Below are positions 34,745-46,290 of a DNA stretch of 64,000 nt, piece after piece. The translations under genes and the position numbers were made by a program. This DNA comes from Saturnia japonica (Eukaryota > Arthropoda > Insecta > Lepidoptera > Saturniidae), in assembly GCA_033032175.1 (NCBI GenBank), contig CM065320.1, positions 15,271,413 to 15,335,412 of the forward strand, in the 5' to 3' direction. The notes under the pieces are model-generated. The model did no database searches, was not told the DNA's origin, and was given only the letters and a program-made list of their open reading frames with translations. Numbering within the stretch: the stretch's first letter is position 1; each line of letters opens with the position of its first letter.

Positions 34745-35679
34745 AGCAAGCCGCTATGAGCACAACTGTTCGTGTTCTAGCACTCAATTACTTCTGATAT
34801 GCGAAAATCTGACCCCGCAATTCTTTTTAAATAATTCAAATAAGTATTTAAATGTTTTATTCATTTTTGCAATCTATATAAATCTTTATTCTTGTATTAT
34901 ATCTTTCATGAATAAAAACTAAACGATACTTCAAATTACGGCTTAAATTAGTCTGATGATTCCATCCAAATTTATTTTTCATGTAACTTAGCACAGAAAT
35001 TTACAGTAAAAAATATTATTTTTTTATTTATATTAAATTATAATTTATTCCAACATACTATAATTACAATACATAAATATAATAATTACTGTATGTTTTT
35101 CATATTGTTTTTCATTTCTGAGTCATACTAATCTATTCATTCGATTATAATATTCATAAAACTAAACAATTAAGTACCTACCATATGTTAATAGTAAATG
35201 AAATATATTATTATAAATAATATTATTTTTAATGCTGTCATTGAATAGCTGTTGATCACTGAAGCATTTTCCTGCAATGATACCTAAGTCAGAACTCGAC
35301 GTACCATAGATTTCATTGCCAAGGCTCTTTAAGTTCACTATTCATTGTACACAACGTTATCATATCCGATGTTCAGTCTAGCGGAAATATCACTTCCTTA
35401 GCGGCCAAGGAAAACTTCATTATGAAACATGAATAATAAAATCTACCGTGATACCTATATTCATAAAGTTGAGAACAGATAATATACCTTGCTTCTTCTC
35501 TTGTATCAATGATTATTTTAAATTGGATGTAACCCATTATTCGGCTAGCTTCTTAGCGTTTAAAGATGCTACCGATATGTCATCGAATATTTACGAATAA
35601 GGATACAGAGGGCACAATGGCAGATGTAGCATGGAATTACTTATCCCAAATAAAAAAATAACTAATAAATTTAACACTA

Positions 35680-36210
35680 TTTTGCAGCTGAGATAGGAAA
35701 TGACCACAATAATAATAATAATTACAAAATTAACAAGATAAATTATTAAAAAGTAAACAAAAAACCTGACTGCCACAAAAACAATTGACAATTTTTTTTT
35801 TTTTTTACTTTTTATTTCATTCTCGGACCTCGTACTCCCACAATTAAGACGATCTAACGAAACCTCGTACACTAAAATTCATTAAGCCGTTTCGGCCACA
35901 GAGTGTGCCAAAGAAATAGACATACATACATACGCTCGTAAAACCTAACCCTCCTTTTTCGCAGTTGGGTAGAAACTATGTTGCCGATAAGATGTGATAC
36001 AACCACAATAGAAGGAATAAGCATGTTAAATAAATAATAATAATTAAAAAACTAATAAATTAAAAATTATGTTGCAAATGAGACGTGAGATGATTACAAT
36101 TGTTAAACAAATAATAATTTTAAACTGTGGTCGTTTCACGTCTCATCTACAACATTGTTTATAATTATTATTTAGTTGTTTGTCGTCTCATCTACAACAT
36201 AGCTTTTAAG
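35680..36210. repeat. Cluster of direct and inverted 20-bp motifs
   Basis: Variants of ATGTTGCAGATGAGACGTGA occur at about 35970 and 36068 (forward), and inverted at 36133-36152 and 36182-36201. Next to them lie shared AT blocks ('ttgttaaacaaataataatttta'). 36068-36152 can fold on itself with 18 of 20 paired bases. An R2 repeat copy (35838-35985) is embedded. The element is probably a decayed fold-back transposon. Confidence 0.45.
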
Positions 36211-36484
36211 TTAGCAGTTTATTTATTTTATTATTTGTATAACACACTTACTCCTTATAGATTAACAAAACATTTACGAATTGGACAGCATCTTTTTTAT
36301 CGATTCAGTTAGTAACATATCACTTTTTCTTGTTTCTTCTTTTACACTATCAGTTTCAGATTTAACATTATCAGATTCACATTAACAATAGATAATAAAG
36401 GATTTTTGTTACAGGTAGACAAAACAGCTGTTAATCTGTGTTTTAAGCGGAAGCAGCAAACAAATTTGAAATAAATTATTTACG

Positions 36485-36860
36485 ATGGATTTTCGCAAAG
36501 TAACGCGTTCGCCGATCAAAGTATCGCCGCAGTCGCATACGGCTTCGTTTTGTTCAATAAAGCCCCATTTGCTGGTAAAAGCTGGAACTCAAGTTTCAAG
36601 ATTTTCAAATGGGCCATGGTAATTGATTTCTATAAATGTACCTTATCTACAGGGTTTTTAGAAAATACCTATGAGTATTAATTATCCCTTTGGTTTTGTA
36701 ATATCATTAGTTAGTAGTGCAACAGAATGGATTTCAACTGAATACCCTATACCTCCTCCGGCAGTCAACGATAGAACCTCAACACTCAGTGATTATGACA
36801 ATTACTTTTTCTCAAACATTCATGGAAATATTGTCATTATTTTCAAAAAAGAACACGCGA
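36485..36860 (+). other. Unrecognised coding-like stretch, frameshifted
   Basis: Less AT-rich than its surroundings. One frame from ATG 36485 gives MDFRKVTRSPIKVSPQ... to 36620, just before a possible donor ATG/GTAATT. The neighbouring frame stays open longer and reads NAFADQSIAAVAYGFVLFNK ... KIFKWAMVIDFYKC to about 36684. A third frame continues NYPFGFVISLVSSATEWIST and YPIPPPAVNDRTSTLSDYD before running into the fold-back element at 36809. The pattern suggests a decayed gene or transposon ORF. I do not recognise the family. Confidence 0.3.
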
Positions 36861-37160
36861 AGTATTGAATTTACGGACATCTCAAGAATGATAAAAGAGA
36901 TCCAATCAAGGAGTATTTAATAAACCCAGCAAGCTGTATCCATACAACATTGCTGGAGCGTTGTAATGTTCCAAATTAAAAAAAACGCTCCTGCAATGTA
37001 TTTGATTTTCTTTGTCCGTAAATTCAGTACTTCGCGTGTTCTTTTTTCGAAAATAATAACAATATTTCCATGCATGTTTGAGAAAAGCATTATAATATAT
37101 GCCTCGGCGGAAATGGCAATTGCCTCTCTCGTATTAGTGAAGTCATCGACTACAGCTCGG
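36809..37160 (+). mobile_element. Fold-back DNA element, copy 1
   Basis: Arms of about 72 bp (36809-36879 and 37013-37085) are inverted copies of each other: 'ttctcaaacat-catggaaatattgt-attatttt' and 'gaacacgcgaagta-tgaatttacggaca'. The 130-bp centre contains 'gctggagcgttgtaatgttccaaatt'. Copy 2 (41930-42266) is the reverse complement and shares the centre and an extra block beyond the arm, 'gcctcggcggaaatggcaattgcct-tctcgtatta'. Open frames here are by-products of the repeat. Confidence 0.65.
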
Positions 37161-37299
37161 CCTTTAAACTCATACTCGAACTGCAATTGCCCATTTCACG
37201 GCTTTGTAATAATGTACTATTCTATTCTTGCCATCAGAAGCGCAGAAACTTTGATATATTACAAATTATTAGCTAAGACAAAACCTTTAATATTATAAG

Positions 37300-38220
37300 T
37301 GAAGAGTAAAGGCCAGTTGCGATTTTTCCTCCCTTCGCCCTCGGACTACAGATAACCGTCAACAAGAATTACCTGCTCGCTCTCAATAACAACTCAGCGT
37401 GACGTGGATGCTGCAGTACTTGTTCTACAGGTAATTATACTAACAGAATATTAAATTTTAAAATTGCATTTTTAAGTTTATCAAGCAAGTCTTTTTATCA
37501 CAACCTTACCTAATATTGTCGATGTTACCGAATATGGAACCACGCTAAACGTAGAAAGGCTGTCAAATGGCAAAACTCAATGATAAGTCCTTAGAAATAA
37601 ATCTTCAAATTCAGTGCATTGGCTAAACAATTACTATGTTGTGAGAAATCTCAGCTTATAAGCTATAAATAATTGTATAGCAGAGAGTAAAGATTAAATC
37701 AAACACCATCTTCATGCGGCATGGATGAGGACTAATCTATTTTATTCATGTTTCGTGCTAGACAACTACCAAGACTCTTAGATCAACCATTGATGATGTA
37801 ACTATTTACCCGATTTCAGAAATCGACTCAAAATAGATGACTACCGATTTGAAGTTTTTTTTGTAAATCTGCTATGCAAGCCTTTCCGCAGTTACTATAC
37901 ACTGGTTCTAACGTGACAAACCAAATTTAATTGAAGTGACTGTTAGGTTTTGACCGCCATGTGCCATCCAATCAGGTTTCAGATTCTTCCAGCCTAAAAG
38001 TTATATTTATTTAATCGGTATAACATGCTAGGTTCGAACCTAAGCGCGTATGATTTTTTTTATATTCGCCTAATACGAATTTAAATTCAATGAATACCTT
38101 TTACCGCTGATGAAGAGCAACATTGTGAAGACAATTGAACGCTTCTAAGACCACATGTCTCGGTGTTTGAAATCGCCAAAACCTCGTGGTCTTTGCCCAG
38201 CCGTGGAGGTTTAAAGTCCG
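37300..38220. other. No gene recognised
   Basis: 37310-37440 is less AT-rich and ends 'ttctacagg-taatt', a splice-like junction without a supported frame. A perfect GGTTCGAACC (about 38032) resembles a tRNA B box but has no tRNA fold around it. Confidence 0.35.
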
Positions 38221-38226
38221 GTACTA

Positions 38227-38405
38227 TCTTATAAATAAAATTCTCGTATCACGGTGTTTGCGGTCGCACTTCTCCTAAACAGGTCAATATTTGGTAGATA
38301 TGAGAATAGTTCGTAAAGAATATTTCATCCTACTAGGTGATTAGGGTGTCCCTAACCAGAATTTTTTTCTTATATTTTATGGATGAAACCGTGGGTTGCA
38401 GCTAG
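38227..38405 (+). mobile_element. Short non-autonomous Helitron (179 bp)
   Basis: Starts TCTTATAAATAAAATTCTCG with A before TC and ends AACCGTGGGTTGCAGCTAG with T after. AACC-GTG-GGTT is a perfect short hairpin a few bases from the end. These are the three Helitron hallmarks: 5' TC, 3' hairpin plus CTRR, and A/T target. The internal 'gtatcacggtgtttgcggtc' is typical of a widespread lepidopteran repeat. Confidence 0.65.
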
Positions 38406-38639
38406 TATTATATATAAATTGGTATATCAAATATTTCATCACAAAACTTGTCATAATTATTAATAACACAATATTAATTTTGATTAACTAATAACAGGAT
38501 CGTTATTCAAAGGTTTTCACTGCAACCTTGACGGTTCAAACTTGCTGGAGGAAAATATGCTTTAAGCAGTTGTAATAAAACATATAATAGATAATGTGAG
38601 TTTGTATTTGTGACAGGTGCAGACTCGGGCGCATAGTAG

Positions 38640-38745
38640 TAGCAGTTTAGTTAGTCTTTAAGTGTCGCGCAACTTCGACTGATCTGATTCAACTTCAATG
38701 TTGTGTTATGTTCGCGAGTGATTAGATTTTGCTTGTTTTTTAAAG
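38640..38745 (+). other. Possible noncoding first exon
   Basis: A short GC-richer island ('agtgtcgcgcaacttcgactgatctgattc') ends TTTTTTAAAG/GTGTGT, a plausible splice donor. The right SLC36-like gene needs an upstream noncoding exon on this strand, and this is one candidate, 21 kb away. There is no TATA box or other proof; 53041-53148 is a competing candidate. Confidence 0.2.
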
Positions 38746-38759
38746 GTGTGTATTAAATA

Positions 38760-39890
38760 TTTATCCTTTTTTTTTTAATTTTTATTTATTATTAATTTTC
38801 TTTCTTATCAATTCGTTTAAAAATGAAAACTTGGACAGTTTATCTAAATATATATAAAAGGAAACCGTGATTGATTGCTGATCAATCAACAGATAGCTCA
38901 AACCAGATAGATTAAAAAAAATAACCCGTAAAAGGTGTAAGGGGGTTCCTATCCAAAATTTTAACACGGATAAGACCGTGGAGCACGCCTAATTATGTTT
39001 TGTTTGTGATAACCAACCGTTAATATTAATTTTTGTATTTTTTTGTTTATCTCATGATAGTTTATAATTAAATTGTGTACTGTATTTGAACACATGTTCT
39101 ATATTTATTTGTCTTCAACAGGTATATAACATTAATTAGATTTTTAAATATGTATTTTTCACTACGTAAGTGACTTATACAAAACTATCAAAATTTAACT
39201 TGAAATGTAATTAATTTCGTCAATAGGATTTTTTTACTGACACTTTTACATTTTTGTATAGGATATTAATATTATATATTACACTACATAGTTAATTAGC
39301 TTTAGATGTAATTATTGTGTTAAAATATTAACTATAATAATACAATTTTTTTTCATAATATTGACCTTAGCCTTAAATTGAACTTTACGCATATTAAAAT
39401 GCAATAAAGTATTATTTAGATTATTAATAACCAATAAAACTTAACATGAATTTTTTTTATAAAAGATTATCTATTAGTTTTTAATCTGAGAAGTAATTTA
39501 TCTTATACTTCCGGATGTCTACGTTATCATACGATGAACTATAAAAATTAGAACGTTATTCAACTGTTCCAAATTCTAAGCAATAACTATTTACTTACTT
39601 TGTTGATATGCTGCGGTAACCCAAAATGATTCACAGCTATACAACCTACGTCAAACTCTTAACAACTATAGACACACCTTCGGATGACCATAACATTAGA
39701 TAAAAACATCTTTATACTACACCCCATAGTCGATTGTAATGGGTATAATAAGCAATAAACGTTAATTGTTTTGTTAAGTAAAGATTTGCATGATGTTAAA
39801 GCAAGGCAAAATTATGAACACGCTAAACTTAGATTTTTTACAGTAGCTAAGTGAAGTGACGTCACTGTCCTTTATAATAAGCACAATACA
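38760..39890. other. AT-rich sequence, no gene seen
   Basis: Nothing protein-like and no repeat recognised beyond simple A/T runs. Confidence 0.4.
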
Positions 39891-39894
39891 ATTG

Positions 39895-40100
39895 AAAAGC
39901 AACGGCGACCACCGAGAGATCGAAATCCATCGCTTGCATAAATACCTCCTAATGTTACGCTTGAACGACCCGATGTCGATGGTTCCACACTTTCATAGTA
40001 CGACAAAAATATGAAATAGAGGACATCTTAGTTCATAAGTTACCGTAAAACCGTGGCACCGAAACCCAGTGCGTGTGGTTCTGTTGTAGAAGGGAGAAGA
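39895..40100 (+). repeat. Dispersed repeat family R7, copy
   Basis: 'caacggcgaccaccgagagatcg', 'gttacgcttgaacgacccgatgtcg', 'ggttccacactttcatagtacgac' and 'gtgtggttctgttgt' match 63195-63470 in the same order. It is a near-complete copy of about 200 bp. Confidence 0.65.
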
Positions 40101-40350
40101 GGGAATTCAATTGAATAGAGAATTACGCTGCTAGTTCTCATCGATAGGCCTTTGATGATGATTATTAACTTGAAGCTGAAAATTTGCAGGCAAGCTCTAG
40201 CAAATACTGTACCATTATATATTGCTTAAATCATTCCATCATGTTAGCTTAATACCAAGTAGCCCCTAACATCACCATCAATTTATATCTAAGCCATCAT
40301 CGCTTCAAAACGAAGTCATATCTTGAAAATTCCGTCATAAAGGTGTGTTA

Positions 40351-40914
40351 GCACACCTCCGTCACGAAACCATAGTCGCTGTAGTTCTGCCATGACTTGT
40401 CCATTTTACGATACAAGAAACAGAAGCGAAACTGCCTGATGTAGACATTTAACTATGGATCTATTTCCTTCTCATGCAAATTCGGCGATGTCGGTATAAT
40501 AACGTCGGTCGGTCGGTTCGCCATCTTCTTATTGTTTCGTGTCTATTTTGCAGAAGATCCGTTGCAGTGGAAAGTTTTTAGTAGCAAAATAGTATTAATA
40601 CTAAAAAATGGATGATATTATTACTGGAAAACTTATCCAAGACATCAGAAACAGGCAAATTCTCTAACGTCAGAGCATTTTAAAATATATCTAAAAAAGA
40701 TATTCATGTGACTCTAGTTCTTTACATAATCGGTTTTCACCTAATCGAGCAACCATATTCTATGGTTTTAAGTGACGATATTTTTCTTCAATTGCTAATA
40801 TAAAACTGCGCTTGCGTGATGTGCCGGTACTCGATTTGCGACGTAGTTTAGCAATGTTTCGCTAACTGAAATGTGTAGCAGTTTTGCCCTATTTATTTCG
40901 CGGCGAAGGTGTGC
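40351..40914 (+). mobile_element. PIF/Harbinger-like element carrying a MADF-type ORF start
   Basis: GCACACCTCCGTCACGAAA at the left is matched by the inverted right end, GCACACCTTCGCCGCGAAA when read inward (16 of 19). The 564-bp interior contains an ATG at 40618 opening MDDIITGKLIQDIRNRQIL and then a stop. The pattern 'xLIxxIxxRxxL' just after the start resembles the first helix of MADF/Myb-like DNA-binding proteins, which PIF/Harbinger elements often carry. The expected 3-bp target duplication is not clear, so the class is tentative. Confidence 0.4.
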
Positions 40915-41052
40915 TACAGGCTTAATGACCCATTAAAGCTTGCCGCGTTTCATATCTACATAATTTATGAAATTAAAGTGTGTTTTTAATCTCAAAATAG
41001 CAATTTTTTACTAAATACATATTAAAGTATATTCGATACATGTCATATAACA

Positions 41053-41493
41053 AAACCCCTTTTTTTAAATATCTATTTGTCTGTTTATTCTGAATTCACC
41101 AATACGGTTGGACCGATTTTGATAGAACTTTCACTGGCATATATCTGCTATTATAAGTAGTAAGTTATTAACAGTTAAGTTACTTTGAAGCTATTTTTAT
41201 TTTAGAAAAATAATTATGACTCCGCGCAAATTAAAACAACTGATCATAGTGAATCAATTCGGATGCTTAAATTTGAATTTCGCTGAGTAAACCATAAGAG
41301 ATATATCAAATTAATGTACGACATAATTTTAGATATTAAAAAGACCAACAAAAAAGTCACCATGTGAATATATCTATCTTCTAAAGATCACCGAGAATAA
41401 GCATATACCAGGAGCGGAAGTAGCACGATTCGCGAGTATTTCCGATAGACGGCATTCTTTAGTCCACGTGAACGAAGTCGTGGGCACAGCTAG
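41053..41493 (+). repeat. Helitron-like repeat family H2, plus-strand copy
   Basis: Begins 'ttttttaaatatctatttgtctg', continues with 'ttggaccgattttgatagaactttcac' and 'ggcattctttagtccacgtgaacg', and ends GGGCACAGCTAG (41490-41493) before T. This is the same order as the minus copies at 17523 and 48213. Confidence 0.6.
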
Positions 41494-41929
41494 TATATAA
41501 ATAAATATGGGGTCACAATTTCACACACGACCATTTATTTCCAAAATAAGTATAGCTTGTATTGTGGTAACTAAACGGCTTCCTCTTTTTATTTCGGATC
41601 GTTGTTAAACCTCTGATTTAAAGTTACTTTGACCGGTAAGTCAAAGTAAAAACTTGGGCCCTCAGTTTGTTGAGACTCTTCCAAAATAAACAGGTGATAT
41701 ATACATTTATGCTCGTCACACAAATGCCAGTCATACGCGTGGATTGAGAACACTCAACATTAGAGCTTACTACAACTGCGCCACGAGGTCTGTTAGTACA
41801 TATATCCATTTACCTAGAGGTATTTATCATATTTAAGCTAGTGGGATATTGAAAATAATTAATATACAGTTGTATCAAAGGACGCTATAGTTTTCGAACT
41901 ATAATGTATTATAGTCAACTGATTGATGA

Positions 41930-42266
41930 TACTAATACGAGATAGGCAATTGCCATTTCCGCCGAGGCATTTATAGTGCTTTTCTTAAACATGCATGGAA
42001 ATATTGACATTAGTTTCGAAAAAAGAACACGCAACGTATCGAATTTGCGGACAAAGAAAATCAAATCCATTGCAGAAGCGTTTTTTTTTTTTTTAATTTG
42101 GAACATTACAACGCTCCAGCAATATATGTATTGTATGAAATGGCGTATTGGGTTATTAAACTCTTTGAGTGGATCTCTTTTATCATTATTGGCTTGTCCA
42201 TAAATTCGATACATCGCGTGTTCTTTTTTCGAAAATAATGACAATATTTCCATGCATGTTTGAGAA
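41930..42266 (-). mobile_element. Fold-back DNA element, copy 2
   Basis: Reverse complement of copy 1 at 36809-37160. Arms lie at 41982-42053 and 42195-42266; the centre includes 'aatttggaacattacaacgctccagc'. The flank 41930-41980 carries the shared 'gaggcaattgcc' block. It is about 5 kb from copy 1 and in the opposite orientation, so the two copies could pair with each other as well as fold internally. Confidence 0.65.
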
Positions 42267-42279
42267 AAATAAATTAATA

Positions 42280-44190
42280 GTTTTACACAATACTCAAAAC
42301 AATTGTTTATCTTTTCTTATAATATTAAGTTAGCAATTCTTGTATATAATATGTAATTGGTTTCTCGGAAACGGCTCCAACGATTTGGATGAAATTTTGT
42401 ATTAAGATAATGTCTAACATTCCAAGTTTACCTAGTTTTTCATAATTTTTTTTTTAGATACCGAGCAAAGCTCGGTTATCCAGATATTAAACAGTAATAA
42501 TACAGCTCAAAGAAGAATAAGCCGTAATTATCAACGACTTCAATTTAAGCCCCTTATATCATAAACAACATCACAATATCTAAACATGTCGTTTCGCCTG
42601 AGGGTTTATAGGTTAACAAACAAAATTAATTAAGTCTGTGTGAATTTTAAACATAAGAGAGACACGTCGAATCCACAAACCACTACAAATTCACTTTAGT
42701 CACAACAAAAGAACTGAAGATTGCATTGTATCCTCGAAAACGAGTGAATTGAACCTTGCACAAGGACGTTAATGGACAGACCTTGAATATAACTTGACTT
42801 TCATTTTTATATTAATCCGGTTAACCGTGATATTTGTAGGCATACAATCAGTAGGCAAAGTATTTCCTCTCAATTCTGACAACTTATATGACATATATGA
42901 AAAAAGTTTCCATAATATTTGTATCAGGAATTTACATTACCGTTCCGTGTCAGGTGTGGGGAAGTTTTTTTCTCTTTTTTTTACAATGGATAGGCTTGCG
43001 TTTGACGACTATCTCACCTGATCGTAACTGATGATGTGGTCTACGATGGAGCACGCTTGCCTAAAAAGTACCTATTCACTCGAGACTTGAAGATAGCCAG
43101 ATTAGAGCTAGACTTTGACAATTAACATCTGCAATAACTATATCTTGAGGACTCAAGGTAGGGTACAAGCACAAGAAAGTTAACAATCACATAATAGAAC
43201 CATATAATGATAGTGGTGGTATAAAAATGAAAATTAATAACCCTAAAACTTTTTACGCAAATTGTTTAAGTTTTCCTATGACTATAGAAAACGTTAGATA
43301 TAATGCTGATTTCTTATTTTTATTTGTACCCGCTTTTACGAAACTAAATAGAAATCCATGCCAATATAAATCTATTATCGCCACTTTACTTATGAATTTT
43401 GATTGCTCATTCTTTGGGGTTTTAATGAAAAAAAAATTAGGTAAACATAGAAATTATTTTACTTTTAAGATTTCCAGTTTAAGCTGCCGAGGAATAAGGA
43501 AAAACTTCTATTTTTGTCAAGGTTATAGGTACTCTGTTTTATAAACTTGAGATTAAGGTTTATTATTTATTGTGGATCGAATCAAAACTGGTTAGATTTA
43601 TTTTAACATTATTGTAGGTAATGTAATGTAATTTATGAAGATTAAACAGGTAATTTAATTAATTTTGATTCAAATATTCATGTTATTGTAATTTACTGAA
43701 TTTAGCTCTGTATGTAATTTGGGATTTTTAAATAATATTGCATGCCAGTTTAAATGCTTAAGTATTAGTATACTAAAACCCATATTAAACTGTATTTTGA
43801 TTCAGATTGCTTGCGAATACTATAGTCACTAATAAATTATTATTATTTTTAATTATTATTATTACCTTTTGAGATTTTAGTAGAGGGAATTATGTACTAA
43901 AAAACTTCTATATAGATATACTTCTATCTACGTCCTATAATTGGTTACGCCAGCCAAATAAATTATTCTTATTTAAGTTTATTGCTTTCCCAAGGCAAAC
44001 CTATCAGAACGATGACATGTTGATTAGATAATTAAGTATGTTATTTTATACCATAGCAATCCAAACTATACCCAGTGATAGGGTTTATCTCATATTTATA
44101 TAAATTTTACACATATTGTGATTTCTAAGTGATGTCAAATGTAGGTCGTATGTCCACTGCGGATAGGTTTAAATGGAACGTCGCGTCGTG
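42280..44190. other. AT-rich sequence, no gene recognised
   Basis: 42455-42480 has 'accgagcaaagctcggt', an 8-bp-arm palindrome typical of a lepidopteran repeat end. 43010-43110 has 'cacctgatcgtaactgatgatgtggtctacgatggagcacgcttgcct', a common interspersed repeat. The 105-codon frame at 43227-43544 is AT-driven in composition, has no family motif, and is probably chance. Confidence 0.4.
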
Positions 44191-44199
44191 GAAGGAAAA

Positions 44200-44775
44200 A
44201 ACCGGCTAAGTGGGAGTCGAACTCGTACACCGAGGATTTCGTTATTGTACAGTCACCTACTAACGCAAAGATAAATAATAATATTGAAGAACAAAATTAA
44301 CGTTGCTGTTGGAAAAGTGTTGTCCCCATACATCGATAAAAGCGACGGTCAGTATACCAACTACAAATAAGTTTGAAATGTCAGTTTTTTGTGATGGAAT
44401 TACAAATTCCAATTTATTTAAATTACAAATACATTTTTTTTTGGATTTTTCTTTTGTTCTTTAAGACATTGCTTCTTGCCAAATTTCATGAATCTAGGTG
44501 AACTGGAAGTGCCCTATAAGTTTTTATTCCCTTTGCGAGTGTTAAAAAATGTGCGGCATAAACAGCCGTATCCTTTGATTGCGTTGAGTTAGAAGTTTGA
44601 TTTTTTCACAGATCCAAGGGATTTCAGACACAGGCATTTCATATTTAAATCAATATGAACCACACATGATTTTCACGCATTCCTGAGAAAAGTTTCTTGG
44701 CAGAGAGACAGACAGACGGACAACAAAGTGATCCTATAATTTAAGTGTTATTTTTTTCTTTTTGAGATACGGCAC
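44200..44775 (+). repeat. Dispersed repeat family R3, copy 1
   Basis: Shares with 48613-49015: 'caccgaggatttcgt', 'ttggaaaagtgttgtcc-catacatcgata', 'aagacattgctt-ttgccaaatttcatga', 'ggt-aactggaagt-ccctata' and 'ccctttgcgagtgttaaa'. This copy also keeps a tail with 'agacagacagacggacaacaaagtgatcctata'. It is noncoding and common in Lepidoptera; class not named. Confidence 0.65.
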
Positions 44776-44869
44776 GCTAAATATTACGCGTTTTCTTTGA
44801 TTATGTTCGAGGCGTACATAAAATCCAATAGACCCTGTTTTTTTAATTAATCGCACTATGCCTCATGGT

Positions 44870-45010
44870 AAGCATAGTTTAATAGAAAACAACGGCGAAC
44901 GTAGAAAGATTGACGATCCATCTCTAGTCGCGACCGTCGTGCCAGTCTGCAGGCTTCTTGACAGCTGGATATATACTAGCTGAACCCGAAACGCGTCAAA
45001 CCAAAAGCTG
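44870..45010 (+). repeat. Dispersed repeat family R7, diverged copy
   Basis: 'aacaacggcgaacgtagaaagattgacgatccatctctagtcgcgaccgtcgtgccagtctgcagg' followed by 'gctgaacccgaaacgcgtcaaacc'. A further diverged piece is at 45535-45680 and its tail-like part at 45765-45890. Confidence 0.55.
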
Positions 45011-45933
45011 ATTTCAGTTGATTTAGTTCAATTACACAAAAATCATGATTTTTGAGTATTGGTGAAATAGAGTCGCAAGTTCGAAAATCACTACCTTGAT
45101 ATCAAGATAAATTATGGAAGCGAACCACAACTTAGAACTGGACAAAGCTTTAGAAATTCGAATTGCGTTTTGTAAAAAAAAAGCATTATTTTGATTTTAC
45201 AAAAATAAGATTTTTCTATTTTCGGGACCGAATTTTTTGAAATATTTTTAATTTTTAATATCATAGTAGGTACACTTATGTTTCTTATACTATATTCTGT
45301 ATTATATCTACATGTATACTTTTAACTATACGTAATTTAATAAAGCGGAAGAGTTTTTTTGTTTGTTTGCATAAGCACGCTAACCTCTGAAACTATCAGC
45401 CGGATTAAAAAAAAAATTTGTTTATAATAACGAGGTTCACGAGGAATAGGCTACAACTCTTAGCTAACCTTAGATTAGTATTATTATTATTATTATTTTT
45501 TATATACATTAACACGACGAAGTATGAAGCTATCCCTGATGGTAATAACAGTACAATACGAGACCACCGAATGATTGGCAATCCATCGCTGCCATGTTAT
45601 TCACCAAGCTTTACGACAGATGGATATACACCGTTTGTTTTCGAAACGCGCAAACCAAACGCTGATTCCAATTGATTTGGTTCACTGTACTAAACTTGTA
45701 AACCTTCATGTTACTTAAGATTAAATTTAACAAAATAAAAAGAGACCACACTGGCGTGAAGAGGGTTCGACTACTTCACGACAGAGCAAAGACAACACAC
45801 TGCGAACTTTTTAGTTCATGCCGAGGTAGAGGTTACCGTAATTTCGCTCCGAACTCAAAAGAGCTTGTGGTTCTATTATGAAAAAAGAGGATATTAGAAG
45901 TATGTACGCTTGCTGTGGTGGTCTATCATTATC

Positions 45934-45955
45934 ATATATATATATATATATATAT
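45934..45955 (+). repeat. Microsatellite (AT)11
   Basis: Uninterrupted AT dinucleotide run immediately before the R4 copy at 45958. Confidence 0.85.
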
Positions 45956-45957
45956 GT

Positions 45958-46290
45958 GAAGCAAAAACTCTCTACCCCTTATTAAGGATTTGCGTGCACG
46001 GAAGACTGAGATTTGGCATGGTTAAAGTTTATATGGAGGAGTGCAGAAAGCTAAAATTTATCTATAATATCTGTTACTAATATATTAAATAAAATAAATT
46101 AATACTGCGAATCCTAACCCAAACAGTGCCATTGAAATTAGACCCCCCAAATAATTTCATAGTCACTCAATGAAAAGTGACAGCAAATGATATAATATTC
46201 ATTGTTTTGGTTCATAGGCAAATGTCAAAAAAAAAATCTATGATTAAAAAGTCGCTGGTCGAATTTAAATCATTGGGCGAACGCTACTAA
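45958..46290 (+). repeat. Helitron-like repeat family R4, copy 2
   Basis: 'gatttggcatggttaaagtttatatgg', 'aatactgcgaatcctaaccc', 'cagtgccattgaa-ttaga', 'caatgaaaagtgacagcaa-tgatataatattcattg' and 'aaaaagtcgctggtcgaattt' all recur in 51600-51917 and inverted in 9992-10332. The 3' end reads GGGCGAACGCTACTAAT instead of GGGCGACCGCTAG-T. Confidence 0.6.

Noticed and set aside
36917..37298. 89- and 110-codon ORFs on both strands at 37 kb
   Set aside because: Both read through the inverted arms of the fold-back element; the repeated arm sequence creates similar peptides on either strand.
38028..38042. tRNA gene at GGTTCGAACC
   Set aside because: Only the B-box-like decamer is present. No acceptor stem, anticodon arm or A box could be placed around it.
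43227..43544. 105-codon plus-strand ORF as a gene
   Set aside because: Residue composition (Phe, Asn, Lys, Tyr rich) follows the local AT content. No motif, no splice context, and no support from repeats or families.
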